Source of the DNA: Candidatus Poribacteria bacterium
GTDB taxonomy: Bacteria; Poribacteria; WGA-4E; WGA-3G
Assembly (NCBI GenBank): GCA_003635255.1
Contig: PYJC01000078.1
Location: 1 to 34,039 of the forward strand
Direction of reading: 5' to 3'
Length of the DNA stretch: 34,039 bases
This document shows positions 1 to 9,900 of this stretch, piece after piece (positions within the stretch are counted from its first letter, which is position 1; each line of letters starts with the position of its first letter). The translations under genes were made by a program, and so were the position numbers. The notes beneath the pieces are model-generated. The model was given only the letters and a program-made list of their open reading frames with translations, was not told the DNA's origin and made no database searches.

Positions 1-114
1 CCAGTAACCAGTAACCAGTAACCAGTTAAAGAGATGTTAGATTCACCCTAGGGGAAACCCCCAAGCAAAAACACTCTCTTTTCTGGAAACTGGAAACTGG
101 AAACTGGAAACTGG
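1..114. repeat. 7-nt periodic inverted repeat flanking a spacer
   Basis: Four CCAG cores lie exactly 7 nt apart (positions 1, 8, 15, 22; unit CCAGTAA) and five CTGG cores lie exactly 7 nt apart (83, 90, 97, 104, 111; unit AAACTGG). CCAGT is the reverse complement of ACTGG, so the two arrays can fold into a ladder of 5-bp helices separated by small AA/AA internal loops around a loop of about 55 nt. It ends just before the Shine-Dalgarno site of the following gene, so it could affect its mRNA leader. The left array may continue beyond the window edge. Confidence 0.75.
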
Positions 115-132
115 TAAACGGAGATCTATTCT

Positions 133-1200
133 TTGGAATTAACTGAGTACCGCGACCAGATTAACGAGATTGATGACCAGATTTTAGCCTTGCTACAGAA
201 ACGGGCAGAGATTTCCAAGAAAATCGGCGCGGTGAAATCAGAGACGGGCATTGCACAGGTCTACGTCCCGCACCGGCAGAAGCAAGTCATTTTACGCTTG
301 ATGGCACGGAATGACGGTAAGTTCCCGGAAGCCGCACTCGAATCAATCTGGACGGAGATCTTATCCGCCTCGCGTTCTTTGCAGGAGCCGGAGCGGGTTG
401 CTTTTCTCGGTCCCGTTGGCAGTTTCGGACACTCGGCAGCTCGACGTCATTTCGGTGCGTCAACGGAGTTTATCCCTGTTCATCCACAAGTTGACATCTT
501 TACTGAAGTTGAATCCGGCAGAGCCGATTATGGTGTGGTCGCTATCGAAAATTCGCTCCAAGGCACTGTTCGAGATGTTTTAGAACGCTTCCAACACACA
601 CCCTTGTGGATTTGTGCAGAGACGTTTCAGCCGATAAAACAGCACTTGTTGTCAAAGTCTCCGATAACAGAGATCCAGCGTATCTATTCACATCCGCAAC
701 CTTTCGCACAATGCAGGACATGGTTAAGCCGACATGTCGGTAATGTTGAACAGGTCGAAGTTGTGAGTACATCCGAAGCTGCGCAAAGAGCCGCCGAAGA
801 GCCATTCGCAGCTGCCATCGCGAGTGAACTCGCAAGCGAGATTTATCAGATTCCAATTGTTGCAAACTCGATTATGGATGCACCGGATAATACGACCCGC
901 TTCTTCGTCATCGGAAGTCGGATGGCAGATCCGAGTGGATATGATCGGACTTCCCTCTTTTTTTCAGTTCGAGACAAGGCTGGCGCGCTTCACCAAGCCC
1001 TCGGTATTTTAAAGGAAGCGGATCTGAGTCTGAAGTATCTTGAATCGCTGCCATCACGTGCCAAACCGTGGGAATACGTTTTCTTTTCTGAAATGGAAGG
1101 TCATATTGCTGACGAACGCGTCATCGTGGCACTTGCGCAGCTTGAAGAACTGTGTACGAATGTCAATGTTATCGGATCCTATCCACGCGGGACACCTTAA
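133..1200 (+). CDS. pheA: Bifunctional chorismate mutase / prephenate dehydratase (P-protein)
   Basis: Cytoplasmic enzyme of phenylalanine synthesis: it converts chorismate to prephenate and then to phenylpyruvate. The 355 residues show the usual three-part order. An AroQ-type chorismate mutase helix bundle covers about 1-85 (RDQINEIDDQILALLQKRAEI, ending in a conserved HRQKQV segment). The prephenate dehydratase domain follows from about 88 to 265 (FLGPVGSFGH, the VAIENSLQGTV loop, and the DNTTRFFVIG motif containing the family's catalytic Thr-Arg-Phe). An ACT regulatory domain closes the protein (AGALHQAL and LESLPSR, matching the GAL and ESRP motifs that bind Phe), which suggests feedback inhibition by phenylalanine. 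The start is TTG with GGAG at 120-123, nine bases upstream; no ATG in frame is better placed. The stop overlaps the next ATG by one base (TAATG), so translation is probably coupled to queG. Confidence 0.95.
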   Translation: MELTEYRDQINEIDDQILALLQKRAEISKKIGAVKSETGIAQVYVPHRQKQVILRLMARNDGKFPEAALESIWTEILSASRSLQEPERVAFLGPVGSFGHSAARRHFGASTEFIPVHPQVDIFTEVESGRADYGVVAIENSLQGTVRDVLERFQHTPLWICAETFQPIKQHLLSKSPITEIQRIYSHPQPFAQCRTWLSRHVGNVEQVEVVSTSEAAQRAAEEPFAAAIASELASEIYQIPIVANSIMDAPDNTTRFFVIGSRMADPSGYDRTSLFFSVRDKAGALHQALGILKEADLSLKYLESLPSRAKPWEYVFFSEMEGHIADERVIVALAQLEELCTNVNVIGSYPRGTP

Positions 1201-2360
1201 TGTCAACACTAACGCAACAAATTCATCAGCACGCAAACGAACTCGGATTTGAACTCGTCGGAATTACGCCTGCCGCACAGAGCGAAACAATTGCGCTGTA
1301 TCGACAATGGATAGAAAATGGGTACGCTGGGAAGATGGGCTATCTCGAAAAACATCTTCCGCTGAAGGTTGATGTACGCCAACTTCTGGCAGAAGCGAAG
1401 TCTGTCATTAGCCTCGCAATAAACTATTACACGCTCGATCCACCGAAGACACTCGCAGAGGATCCCGCACGTGGACAGATCTCTCGTTATGCCTGGGGTG
1501 ATGATTATCACGATGTTATCCGTCAACGGCTTTCAGAACTTATCGACTTTATTAAACAGACTGCTGAGACCGAATTGAAAACCCGGGTCTGTGTAGATAC
1601 CGCGCCTATTATCGAAAGGGAATATGCCGAAAAAGCGGGGCTCGGTTGGATCGGTAAGAATACCAATCTCATCCATTGGCGTTCCGGTTCTTGGTATTTC
1701 CTCTCGGAAGTGCTTATCAATATCGCCTTGGAATCAGATATGCCTGCTGTCCGTGGGAGTTGTGGTACGTGTACACGGTGCATTGAAGCATGTCCAACAG
1801 ACGCGATTATTGAACCGAATGTCCTTGATTCTCGGCTCTGTATTTCCTATCTAACGATTGAACTGAAAGAGGGAATTCCAAAGGCACTACGTCCCAAAAT
1901 CGGCAACTTAATTTTTGGATGCGACATCTGTCAAGAGGTCTGTCCATGGAACAGCAAAGCCGTTCCAACGGATGAACCGGCGTTTCAACCGCGCGCAGGA
2001 AATTTCGCACCTAAGTTGCTATCACTTATCGGTATGACACAGCAGGAGTTTAGCCGAAGGTTCAAGGGGAGTCCCATCAAACGCGCTAAACGCCGCGGGT
2101 TCTTACGAAATGTTCTCGTCGCTATCGGTAATTGGGGGGATCAGCGCGCGGTACCCGCACTCAAAGACGCACTCACCGACGCTGAGCCCTTAGTTCGCAG
2201 CCATGCCGCATGGGCATTAGGCAGAATCGGCGGTAATACTGCTAAGCAGATACTACGGACACAACTAACTGTTGAAGATGAACAAGAAGTAATCACTGAA
2301 ATTCAAGACGCTATTTCAGAAACACAGCGATCATTACGAAGGAGCGACAGCAATGCGTAA
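1200..2360 (+). CDS. queG: Epoxyqueuosine reductase QueG with C-terminal HEAT-like segment
   Basis: Catalyses the last step of queuosine synthesis, the cobalamin- and iron-sulfur-dependent reduction of epoxyqueuosine to queuosine in tRNA. With the ATG at 1200 the protein has 386 residues. Cluster-binding cysteines are visible at C188, C191, C194 and C198 (CGTCTRCIEACP), C214 (RLCISYL) and C241, C244 and C248 (CDICQEVCPWN), matching the eight cysteines of the family. The VDTAPIIER segment carries the conserved Asp expected near the active site. Residues about 310-365 (DQRAVPALKDAL... VRSHAAWALGRIGG) form HEAT/PBS-lyase-like repeats, a known C-terminal extension in QueG proteins. I chose 1200 over an in-frame ATG at 1152 because the latter would overlap pheA by 49 bases and add 16 residues unlike the family. 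queF lies about 4 kb downstream. Confidence 0.95.
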   Translation: MSTLTQQIHQHANELGFELVGITPAAQSETIALYRQWIENGYAGKMGYLEKHLPLKVDVRQLLAEAKSVISLAINYYTLDPPKTLAEDPARGQISRYAWGDDYHDVIRQRLSELIDFIKQTAETELKTRVCVDTAPIIEREYAEKAGLGWIGKNTNLIHWRSGSWYFLSEVLINIALESDMPAVRGSCGTCTRCIEACPTDAIIEPNVLDSRLCISYLTIELKEGIPKALRPKIGNLIFGCDICQEVCPWNSKAVPTDEPAFQPRAGNFAPKLLSLIGMTQQEFSRRFKGSPIKRAKRRGFLRNVLVAIGNWGDQRAVPALKDALTDAEPLVRSHAAWALGRIGGNTAKQILRTQLTVEDEQEVITEIQDAISETQRSLRRSDSNA

Positions 2361-2976
2361 AACAACGAATGGACATCATCACATTCCGGCTCCCGGTGCT
2401 GGAACAAACGGGCTCGCGTGGCAAGGAGCGTCACTTTGGAGTGTTGAGGGTGTCGGTCCTATCCATAAAATTGACCCTGAAACCGGTGAGGCTTTACTAA
2501 CGCTGACCCCACCCTATCCCGGCGGAGCTGGCATAGAATGGGAGGGCGAGTATCTCTGGTATAACAGTATATGGCAACAAACCTTCTACAAACTTTCAAT
2601 CCCTGATCTGGAAGTCGTTACAACATTCTCGTCGCCTGGGGAGGGACCACACGGATTGGCATGGGATGGTGAGCATCTCTGGAGCGTTGACATGAACACG
2701 GGGCGATTCATCAAACAGTGTCCTGAGACGGGAGAAATCCTTGCTGAACTTCAGACACCGGGCGGACGCGCACACGGACTCGCTTGGGATGGCGAAGCAC
2801 TTTGGAACGCCGATACAAATGACCATGTCATTTACCGAATCCATCCCGAATCTGGTGAGGTGCTAAAGTCGGTTTCATGTCCAAGTGAACCGCATGGATT
2901 GACGTGGGATGGCACGGCGTTATGGTATGGCGAAGATAAGGCAAAAACAATCTATAGACTCAGTATATCGGAGTAA
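2353..2976 (+). CDS. Small repeat beta-propeller protein (glutamine-cyclotransferase/YncE-like repeats)
   Basis: A 207-residue protein made almost entirely of about five repeats of 40-43 residues, each containing a variant of HGLAWDGEHLW followed by a strand ending in IDPETGE or IHPESGE. This pattern is typical of glutaminyl cyclase-like and YncE/SMP-30-like propeller blades. Five blades is low for a closed propeller, so it may be a small propeller or may dimerise. No signal peptide or membrane segment is visible, so it is probably cytoplasmic. The start at 2353 overlaps the queG stop by eight bases and has AAGGAG at 2339-2344, eight bases upstream, so it is translationally coupled to queG. 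The enzymatic role is unknown. No catalytic residues of glutaminyl cyclase can be assigned with confidence, and I do not give it a gene name. Confidence 0.8.
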   Translation: MRKTTNGHHHIPAPGAGTNGLAWQGASLWSVEGVGPIHKIDPETGEALLTLTPPYPGGAGIEWEGEYLWYNSIWQQTFYKLSIPDLEVVTTFSSPGEGPHGLAWDGEHLWSVDMNTGRFIKQCPETGEILAELQTPGGRAHGLAWDGEALWNADTNDHVIYRIHPESGEVLKSVSCPSEPHGLTWDGTALWYGEDKAKTIYRLSISE

Positions 2977-3365
2977 TACGCAAGTACAAGGCGGAAAATT
3001 AAGAAACCACAATGATCGCGTTAACGCCTGTAACCGATAGTAGTGTTCAATAAATGAACAACAAACTATAGATTATATTAGAGATATGTCGAGATTTGCC
3101 AACTTTATATGAACTTTTGGGTGGCATGGAATTTGCTATATGCTCTATGAGAGTCGTTTATAATATGCACCCTTTTGGGTCATAAATTGTGTCACTAATA
3201 ATTGGAATATTCATTGATAGCAACAGAAAAGACGGTAAATTTCAATAATTTTCCGAAAGAGACGCTGCCAATTTAAAAATTGTTTTACCTGAGTTTAAAC
3301 AAGTTTAAACACATTTCTGTAGGTTCAGCGTATCGGGATAACGTCAAATAGTGAGGGGGAGAAAA
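2977..3365 (+). other. AT-rich intergenic region upstream of the FG-GAP gene
   Basis: No convincing gene. It contains a TATAAT hexamer at 3159-3164 that could be a -10 box, although the nearest -35-like TTGCTA (3133-3138) is 20 bases away and therefore poorly spaced. A small hairpin ACCC-TTTT-GGGT lies at 3169-3180, and the string CTTTTGGGT also occurs at 3115-3123. Two identical octamers at 3293-3310 are listed separately. Confidence 0.4.
3293..3310. promoter_or_regulatory. Paired GTTTAAAC palindromes, possible operator
   Basis: The perfect 8-bp palindrome GTTTAAAC occurs at 3293-3300 and again at 3303-3310. Equivalent positions are 10 bp apart, about one helical turn, and the pair lies about 55 bp before the start of the exported FG-GAP gene. 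Such same-face spacing is typical of operators for dimeric regulators, but no regulator can be assigned. Confidence 0.35.
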
Positions 3366-6152
3366 TTGAGAAAATTACAGATAACGATGCTAACCCTGCT
3401 CCTTGGAATCGGGTTAGCAATACAAAGCAGTGCGGACCGAGTGCAGCTCAATACGAGTGCCGCTGTCATTCACGACAACCTCGGTACAAGTGTCGGGATC
3501 AGTGGCGATTATGCAATGGTGGGTGTTCCAGAAGATGATACCGACAACGGTAGGGACACAGGGTCCCTCCAAGTCTTTTTCCGTAGTGAAACTGGATGGG
3601 TGCAACACCAAAAATTGCACGCCAGTGACGCACAAAGGGACGACGAATTTGGCACAACAGTCGCAATGAGTGGTGATTATGCTATCGTTGGGGCACCGAA
3701 GACAGACGATGCAGGAAGGAACTCAGGTGCCGCTTATATCTTTACAAGGCAGGGGACAGAATGGGTCGAGCAAGCGAAATTGGTCGCGCCGGATGCGAGA
3801 GCGGGTGACTACTTTGGCATCTCGGTCGCGATTGACGGAGATACCGTCCTCGTTGGCGGCCACCGCATCAATAAACCCACTGCGGACGCAGGATCCGTTT
3901 ATGTGTTCGAGCGGCTTGGCAATAGTTGGCTTCTGACAGCACAGCTCACTGCTCCGGACGCTACTAAATTCGCATACTTCGGCTTTTCTGTCGGTATTGA
4001 CGCAGACACTGCTATCATCGGAGCAACCCGTGATGATGAGGCAGGTTTAGATGCCGGGGCTGCCTATGTCTTCGTACGCAAAGGTGTCGGATGGACATTT
4101 CAAGCGAAACTCCTCGGGAACAACACCGAATCAGAAGATAACTTTGGATATGCTGTTGATGTTGATGGTGATTTCGCGATTGTAACCTCACCGAAAAATA
4201 AAGGAAGCGGTGCCGCTTACATCTACGAGCGTGAGGGTGACGTATGGGAGCAAAAAAGAAATCGTGTCCGTATCCGTATGATTCCGATCGATCCAGACGG
4301 CGCCTCCTCTTTCGGAACCTCTGTTGACATCAGTGGGGAAACTGCCGTCATCGGAGCAACAGGCGGTAAAGTCGGTCGAGACGTGGTCGGTGCCGCTTAT
4401 GTCTTTACACGAAACGAACCACCATTCTGGAACCAGCACACAAAACTCACCGCGAGTGATAGTAATGGCGGTGATCAACTTGGATATGCTGTCGCAATCA
4501 GTGGAAACGAAGTTATTTCAGGCGCGCCAAAACATAGCGCAGGTGGACTCGGTTCTGGTGCTGCCTACATCTATCAACAAAAGGAAGATGGCACTTGGAT
4601 AGAAACTATCAAACTCAGCGATGGCGAAACCGCATCCGAAGATCAGTTTGGCATCTCTGTCGCGATTAGTGGCAATCTCGCTATTTCTGGTGCACAACAA
4701 GATGATGATGTTGCCCCGAACGCCGGTGCCGCTTACATTTTTGAGCGGAGTGGTAGCCTCTGGTTACAACGCACGAAACTTATCGCTGACGATGCGAAGG
4801 CAGGGGATCTGTTCGGAAATACTGTTGCTATCCATGGCGAAACTGTGGTTGTTGGTGCGCCTGGCGCTGATGATGCTGGACCGGAATCGGGTGCGGCGTA
4901 CGTCTTCACCTATTTAGGCGATGAATGGGTTCAACGCGCAAAATTAATCGGAGACGACACCAGCATGTTTGACCACTTCGGAACGGCTGTCGCTGTCCAT
5001 GAAAATAGTGCTATCATCGGTGCTCACGGAAAAGATGAAAACAGTGTAGAAGATTCTGGTGCTGCATACATCTTTGTCCGAAACGGGGTTTCTTGGATAC
5101 AACAGGCGAAACTCGCACATCAAAATGCTGTACCCGGGGATCAGTTCGGTCGTGCTGTGGCTATCTACGAAGATAACGCACTCATCGGTGCCCATCGGAG
5201 TGACGCAACAGGCCCTGATTCTGGTGCCGCATACATTTTTACACGCAACGGCGGGACATGGAGCCAAGACTTTGAAATCATCCCAAATGATAGCGGACTC
5301 GGCGACGAATTCGGTTATGCTGTGGATTTAACCAACGGTGTCGCTATCGTCGGTGCACCTAAGGAAGATCGAAGTGAACCGGATATGGGAGCGGCTTATA
5401 TTTTTGTGGAGACACGAACGGCTTGGCTACAACAGTCAAAACTCACCGCCACCGAGGCAGAGGCAGGTGACGAATTCGGGGCAGCAGTCGCTATTCATGA
5501 AGACACAGCAATCGTCGGGGCATGGAAGGACGATCATCCGGTTGCCGAAAGCAGAGAGGATGCATTAAGGCCACTACAGGTCGACAAAGGCTCAGCCTAC
5601 TCTTTTCTGAGGGATGGGTTGACTTGGGTGCAGAAACGCAGAATCGTTGCGAGTGGTACAAATCGATCAGATCTGTTCGGTGCCTCAGTTGCACTCAGAG
5701 GCGCGTTCGCTGTCGTTGGGGCTGCAGGTAATGATAGTGCTGGCGATAACTCGGGTTCCGCGTTTATCTATAACCCGATTGACCTCGGATTCCAATCAGC
5801 AGATGTTCCGTTCTCTGTTGATCCAAAATCGCAGACACTCACAACGCTCGGACATATTAAACACACAACGGTTTTCCAGAACTATCCGAACCCTTTTAAC
5901 CCTGAAACATGGTTTCCCTATAACTTAGCAGAACAAGCCGAAGTCACTATAAAAATCTACGATGTCGCCGGTGCGCTTGTCCGCCAGTTGAATATCGGGT
6001 TACAGGAACCGGGTAGTTATCGGAGTCGAGAGAAAGCCGCGTATTGGGATGGCAGGGATGAATTTGGAACGAAAGTCGCGAGTGGTATCTATTTCTATAC
6101 ATTCACCGCGGGCGATTTCCAAAGCACCCGCCGGATGGTCATTTTGAAATAG
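3366..6152 (+). CDS. Exported 14-repeat FG-GAP protein with T9SS-like C-terminal domain
   Basis: A secreted or surface protein of 928 residues if TTG at 3366 is the start. I prefer this start because GAGGGGGAG (3353-3361) lies just upstream, whereas the alternative GTG at 3351 has no Shine-Dalgarno site. The N-terminus (MRKLQITMLTLLLGIGLAIQSSA) is a clear signal peptide. Fourteen FG-GAP repeats of about 50-60 residues follow, each with a core such as FGTTVAMSGDYAIVGAP and a second half such as SGAAYIF, W, KL. This is the FG-GAP_2 type of repeat, which probably forms one or two beta-propellers. The last ~95 residues (YPNPFNPETWFPYNL, KIYDVAGALVR, WDGRDEFGTKVASGIYFY, RRMVILK) match the FlgD-Ig/type A sorting domain used by type IX-like secretion. 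Function is likely adhesion or binding; there is no enzymatic motif. Confidence 0.88.
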   Translation: MRKLQITMLTLLLGIGLAIQSSADRVQLNTSAAVIHDNLGTSVGISGDYAMVGVPEDDTDNGRDTGSLQVFFRSETGWVQHQKLHASDAQRDDEFGTTVAMSGDYAIVGAPKTDDAGRNSGAAYIFTRQGTEWVEQAKLVAPDARAGDYFGISVAIDGDTVLVGGHRINKPTADAGSVYVFERLGNSWLLTAQLTAPDATKFAYFGFSVGIDADTAIIGATRDDEAGLDAGAAYVFVRKGVGWTFQAKLLGNNTESEDNFGYAVDVDGDFAIVTSPKNKGSGAAYIYEREGDVWEQKRNRVRIRMIPIDPDGASSFGTSVDISGETAVIGATGGKVGRDVVGAAYVFTRNEPPFWNQHTKLTASDSNGGDQLGYAVAISGNEVISGAPKHSAGGLGSGAAYIYQQKEDGTWIETIKLSDGETASEDQFGISVAISGNLAISGAQQDDDVAPNAGAAYIFERSGSLWLQRTKLIADDAKAGDLFGNTVAIHGETVVVGAPGADDAGPESGAAYVFTYLGDEWVQRAKLIGDDTSMFDHFGTAVAVHENSAIIGAHGKDENSVEDSGAAYIFVRNGVSWIQQAKLAHQNAVPGDQFGRAVAIYEDNALIGAHRSDATGPDSGAAYIFTRNGGTWSQDFEIIPNDSGLGDEFGYAVDLTNGVAIVGAPKEDRSEPDMGAAYIFVETRTAWLQQSKLTATEAEAGDEFGAAVAIHEDTAIVGAWKDDHPVAESREDALRPLQVDKGSAYSFLRDGLTWVQKRRIVASGTNRSDLFGASVALRGAFAVVGAAGNDSAGDNSGSAFIYNPIDLGFQSADVPFSVDPKSQTLTTLGHIKHTTVFQNYPNPFNPETWFPYNLAEQAEVTIKIYDVAGALVRQLNIGLQEPGSYRSREKAAYWDGRDEFGTKVASGIYFYTFTAGDFQSTRRMVILK

Positions 6153-6159
6153 CATAGTA

Positions 6160-6280
6160 ATCAGCCATCAGCGGTCAGTCGTCAGCCAGATAGCCATTGG
6201 TGGTTAACATTTGACTGGAAGGCGGGAAGAAGGTAAGGATGGATGCCCTAATCTCTCCCTTCCCGCCGACTGCTGATAGG
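6160..6280. repeat. Long imperfect inverted repeat between FG-GAP gene and queF
   Basis: The inner arms GGCGGGAAG (6221-6229) and CTTCCCGCC (6259-6267) pair perfectly. The outer arms (CCATCAGC and AGTCG on the left at about 6166-6181, CGACTGCTGATAGG on the right at 6267-6280) also pair with interruptions. The left arm is a run of short CAGCC/CAGTC variants, a style common in dispersed intergenic repeats. It may also act as a terminator for the FG-GAP gene, although no T-tract follows. Confidence 0.55.
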
Positions 6281-6306
6281 CAATAATGGGAAGGTGGAGA
6301 AACTGA

Positions 6307-6699
6307 ATGAATCAACGTACTGGCTATGACGATTTACAAACCCATATTCCTGAATTAGAAACACCCGCAATCGAGACATGGGAAAATCAGTATAGCCACC
6401 GAGATTACACAATCGAGATTACCAACCTGGAATTTACCGCCGTATGCCCTAAAACGGGGTTACCTGATTTCGCCGCACTCTGCATCACCTACGTCCCCGA
6501 TCAACATTGTGTCGAACTGAAGTCGTTGAAGGAGTACTTCCTTTTCTACCGAGATGTCGGTATCTTCCACGAACATGTCGTCAATAAGGTGCTGGAGGAT
6601 TTTGTGGAAGCGTGCCAGCCGCGGAAAGCAGAAGTCATCGGTGACTTCAACATCCGCGGCGGCATTAAAACGGTTGTCTGTGCAAGTTATCAAAAGTGA
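6307..6699 (+). CDS. queF: NADPH-dependent 7-cyano-7-deazaguanine reductase QueF (type I)
   Basis: Reduces preQ0 to preQ1 in queuosine synthesis, in the cytoplasm. The 130-residue length fits the short unimodular (YkvM-like) QueF subfamily. The signature ELKSLKEYFLFYRD is the QueF motif that binds NADPH. FTAVCPKTGLPDFA contains the catalytic cysteine (forming the thioimide with preQ0) and the conserved Asp four residues beyond the TG. HEHVVNKVLEDFV is the conserved His/Glu-rich T-fold segment. The start is ATG with GGTGGAG just upstream. With queG at 1200-2360 this window holds two of the dedicated queuosine enzymes, but they are separated by the unrelated FG-GAP gene, so they are probably not in one operon. 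Confidence 0.95.
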   Translation: MNQRTGYDDLQTHIPELETPAIETWENQYSHRDYTIEITNLEFTAVCPKTGLPDFAALCITYVPDQHCVELKSLKEYFLFYRDVGIFHEHVVNKVLEDFVEACQPRKAEVIGDFNIRGGIKTVVCASYQK

Positions 6700-6818
6700 T
6701 AGAACGATGTTCGGAGTACAACACATACTGAAAATCTTCTCAAGACATCGCGAATGCTTTACTAATTCGTGGCGGACAAGACAGAAACAGATATGTTAAT
6801 CACTTAATCACTCGTCTT

Positions 6819-6847
6819 TTGACAACAACAGACCCTTATGTTATCAT
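6819..6847 (+). promoter_or_regulatory. Sigma-70-type promoter for the TPR-protease gene
   Basis: TTGACA at 6819-6824 and TATCAT at 6842-6847 are separated by exactly 17 bases. The start codon lies about 75 bases downstream of the -10 box. The same -10 hexamer is seen at 12577-12582. Confidence 0.7.
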
Positions 6848-6921
6848 GCTGCAAAAATCTGATAAGTTAATCAGACATCGTATACAAATCACTGCAAACT
6901 TGTTACTGGAGAGGAGGGAAT

Positions 6922-9900
6922 ATGAAAAACAAAAAAGTAAAGGGCTCACAAATTTTGAGCCTCGTCGGGATAATTATTTTCACATTTACTTTGTCCTCAT
7001 GTGCGATATTAAATTCTGTAAAAAAAACTGACAGCCTTTTTTTTGAGGCTGAAGTATTGGAGCGTTCTAGATCTTACGACGCAGCGATTGATAAATACAA
7101 GGCATCCCTCAAAGAATTTAGGAAGTCTGGGGTACTTCGTCCTCTTCGTCGACATATTGACAAGGGTTTTCCAGTACTTGTCAACTATAGAATTATAAGA
7201 TGCTGTTCAAACCTCGCAAAAAGCCTTTTTTTAGAAGCTGAAAAGTCATATCAGCAAAGAGATTATTCAGGGGCCATTGAAAAATATAAAGCCACCATTA
7301 AAGAACCTGAAAAGCACGGAGTCCCCCTTCCAAATATCAGCAGAAATTATCAAGAAATTATTAAGAAATATAAAGCCACCATTAAAGAACCTGAAAAGCA
7401 CGAAGTCCCCCTTCCAAATATCAGCAGTGATATTCCTACATTGACCCTCATTAACTTTAGAATCGCGAACAGCTATTCAAAACTTGCTGAACGATCAGAT
7501 GATTCTGAAATTCTCTACACCAACGCAATCGTTCATGCAAAAGAGGCTGCTACATCCAAAACTGATGACAAACACAAAGCAGATGCTCATTACTTTTGGG
7601 GAGTTCTTCTCCATAAATCAGGGAAACCTGAACAAGCAGTATTGAAATTTAGCGAGTTTGTTACGGACTTTCCACGAAGCCCTTTCGTAGAAAAAGCATT
7701 GTATTATATGGGGACTTTCTACCATGAGAAAAAAAAACATGTGCTTTCTCGGAGAGCTTTTGATCGAATTTTAAATAAATTTCCATCATCAAGTTTTAAA
7801 CACGAATCACATTACCGAATTGCAGAAGTTTTGCTGAAGGAACAAAACTATGAGCAAGCCTATCAGGAATTTATCGAATCGTTAAGATCCAAGGTATACT
7901 CACCTGATTTTCAAGAAGAGGCACTATATCATACTGCTTACTGCCTATACCGACTCGGTAAGTACGATGAAGCCCGCAATCAGTACACCAACTTCATAAA
8001 GCGGCACCCAAAAAGCCAATACCGCGCGGGAGCTCATTTTACTATTGGCAAGATATATTTCGGAGACAAGGACTACGCAAAAGCACTTTCCAATTATCAA
8101 TCAGCCTTACAAAGTACTGATAAAGAATCCCTCAAAACCGAAATTCATCTAGCTACAGCTGAGGCACATTTTGCCATAGGAGAAGTGTACTTTGGAAACA
8201 AGAACTACGGAAAGGCACTCTCCAATTATCAATCAGCCTTACGAAATGTAGGGAAACGACCCTTAAAAACCAAGATTCAGTTAGCTATGGCATTTACCTA
8301 TCTCAACCAAAAGGATGCTAAGAATGCCATAGGTACTTGTAAACGTATACTATCAATTCATGAGACAGATCCGCTGACTATGCCAACGATCGATCCAACT
8401 GCTGAAGAAAGACTGACTATAGCGAAAGGAGTCCAACTTTACCTTGAAGCAGAAAATACTACCTTTTTAGCAGGATACAAAGGGGCAGTCGCTAAATATA
8501 ACGCTGCGCTTACTAAAATTCAGGAAAGTATGTCAACAACAATTGGTGCCGAATATCAAGCTGATCTCAATTACATTTTGGGGGATCTTTTCTATAAGGT
8601 TGAGCGGTTTGAGTCGGCGGAAAAACAACTTACCATGGTAATTGAGAATTTTTCCGACAGCAACTTTGTAGATGATGCGTGGTACGCTATCGGTGATATG
8701 AACTATAAATTGCAAAGCTATACAGAATGCCGGGATGCCTTTAGGAAGATTTTGGAAATTTTCCCGAACTCCGATTTGCGGGATGACGCACAGTATTTCA
8801 TTGCAAAATCGCTATTGGAGGAGTTGGACTACGAAGGTGCTTATCTTGCTTTTGATGGACTTACGACCAAGACGTTTCAAAAATATCCAGACTTTCAAGA
8901 CGATACGAGGTACCATGCCGCCTACTGTCTAAATCTGCTCGGCAGAGACGATATAGCTATCCGCCGGTACGAAAATTTTCTTGAGCACTATCCAAAAAGT
9001 CCGTATCGGGTTGATGCGTACTTTGACCTCGGGGCAATTTATGCAAGACAGCAGGACTATAAAAACGCTCGCCTCAATTACGCTTTAGCGATGCAGCACA
9101 CTGAGGATCAAGCCCTCCTCTCTGAAATACAGATGGCTATTGGACACGCCCATTACAATCAAGGGGCCTACAAAAATGCGATTATGGCACATACGTCGCT
9201 TGTGGAAAAATATCCAGAGAGCGACTTTATCATAGAGGCTAAACTCGGTATCGCCAACAGCCATTTTCGCATGAGATCATGGCAAGAAGCTGCTGATGCT
9301 TATGAACGCGTTGTTAATGAGCATCCGGAAGCCACAAATTTTATCCCATACTGTGCCTATCAGGTTGGCGAGGCACATTACGGGTTGGCAACCCATCATA
9401 GTGAACAAGACGAGACCGAACTGGCAGTGAAAAATTTTCACGAGGCGTTGGAGTGGTATCAGAAAATCATTGATGATTTCCAAGTGGAAGATTCTAATAA
9501 TATGGATGAAATCACCGAACTACTTATTACGAGTTTTACACGGATGCGAAACGATCCAAGCGTCCCTGAAGAACTGCAAAGTCTGGCACAAATAAAAAAA
9601 GGAGACAATTACTTAGCCATTGAACAGTATGGAAAGGCTCTCGCTGAGTACAACGCCTTTGTTCAGATGTTTCCTAATAGGACTAAAGGTTCCTCTGTCC
9701 AAGACAGAATCAAACAGGTTCAGGAATCCATTATTTCTAAGAACCTGCGACAAGAAAAAGTAAGGAGGACTGTAGAAGTTTCGATAGAACAACAGATTGC
9801 CCAAAAAGCCTTAGCCTCTACTGTGCTCATACTCACAACGGGTGCCACTGGAGATCCAATGGCACTGGGGAGCGGTTTCTTTATCAGCAACGACCAGATT

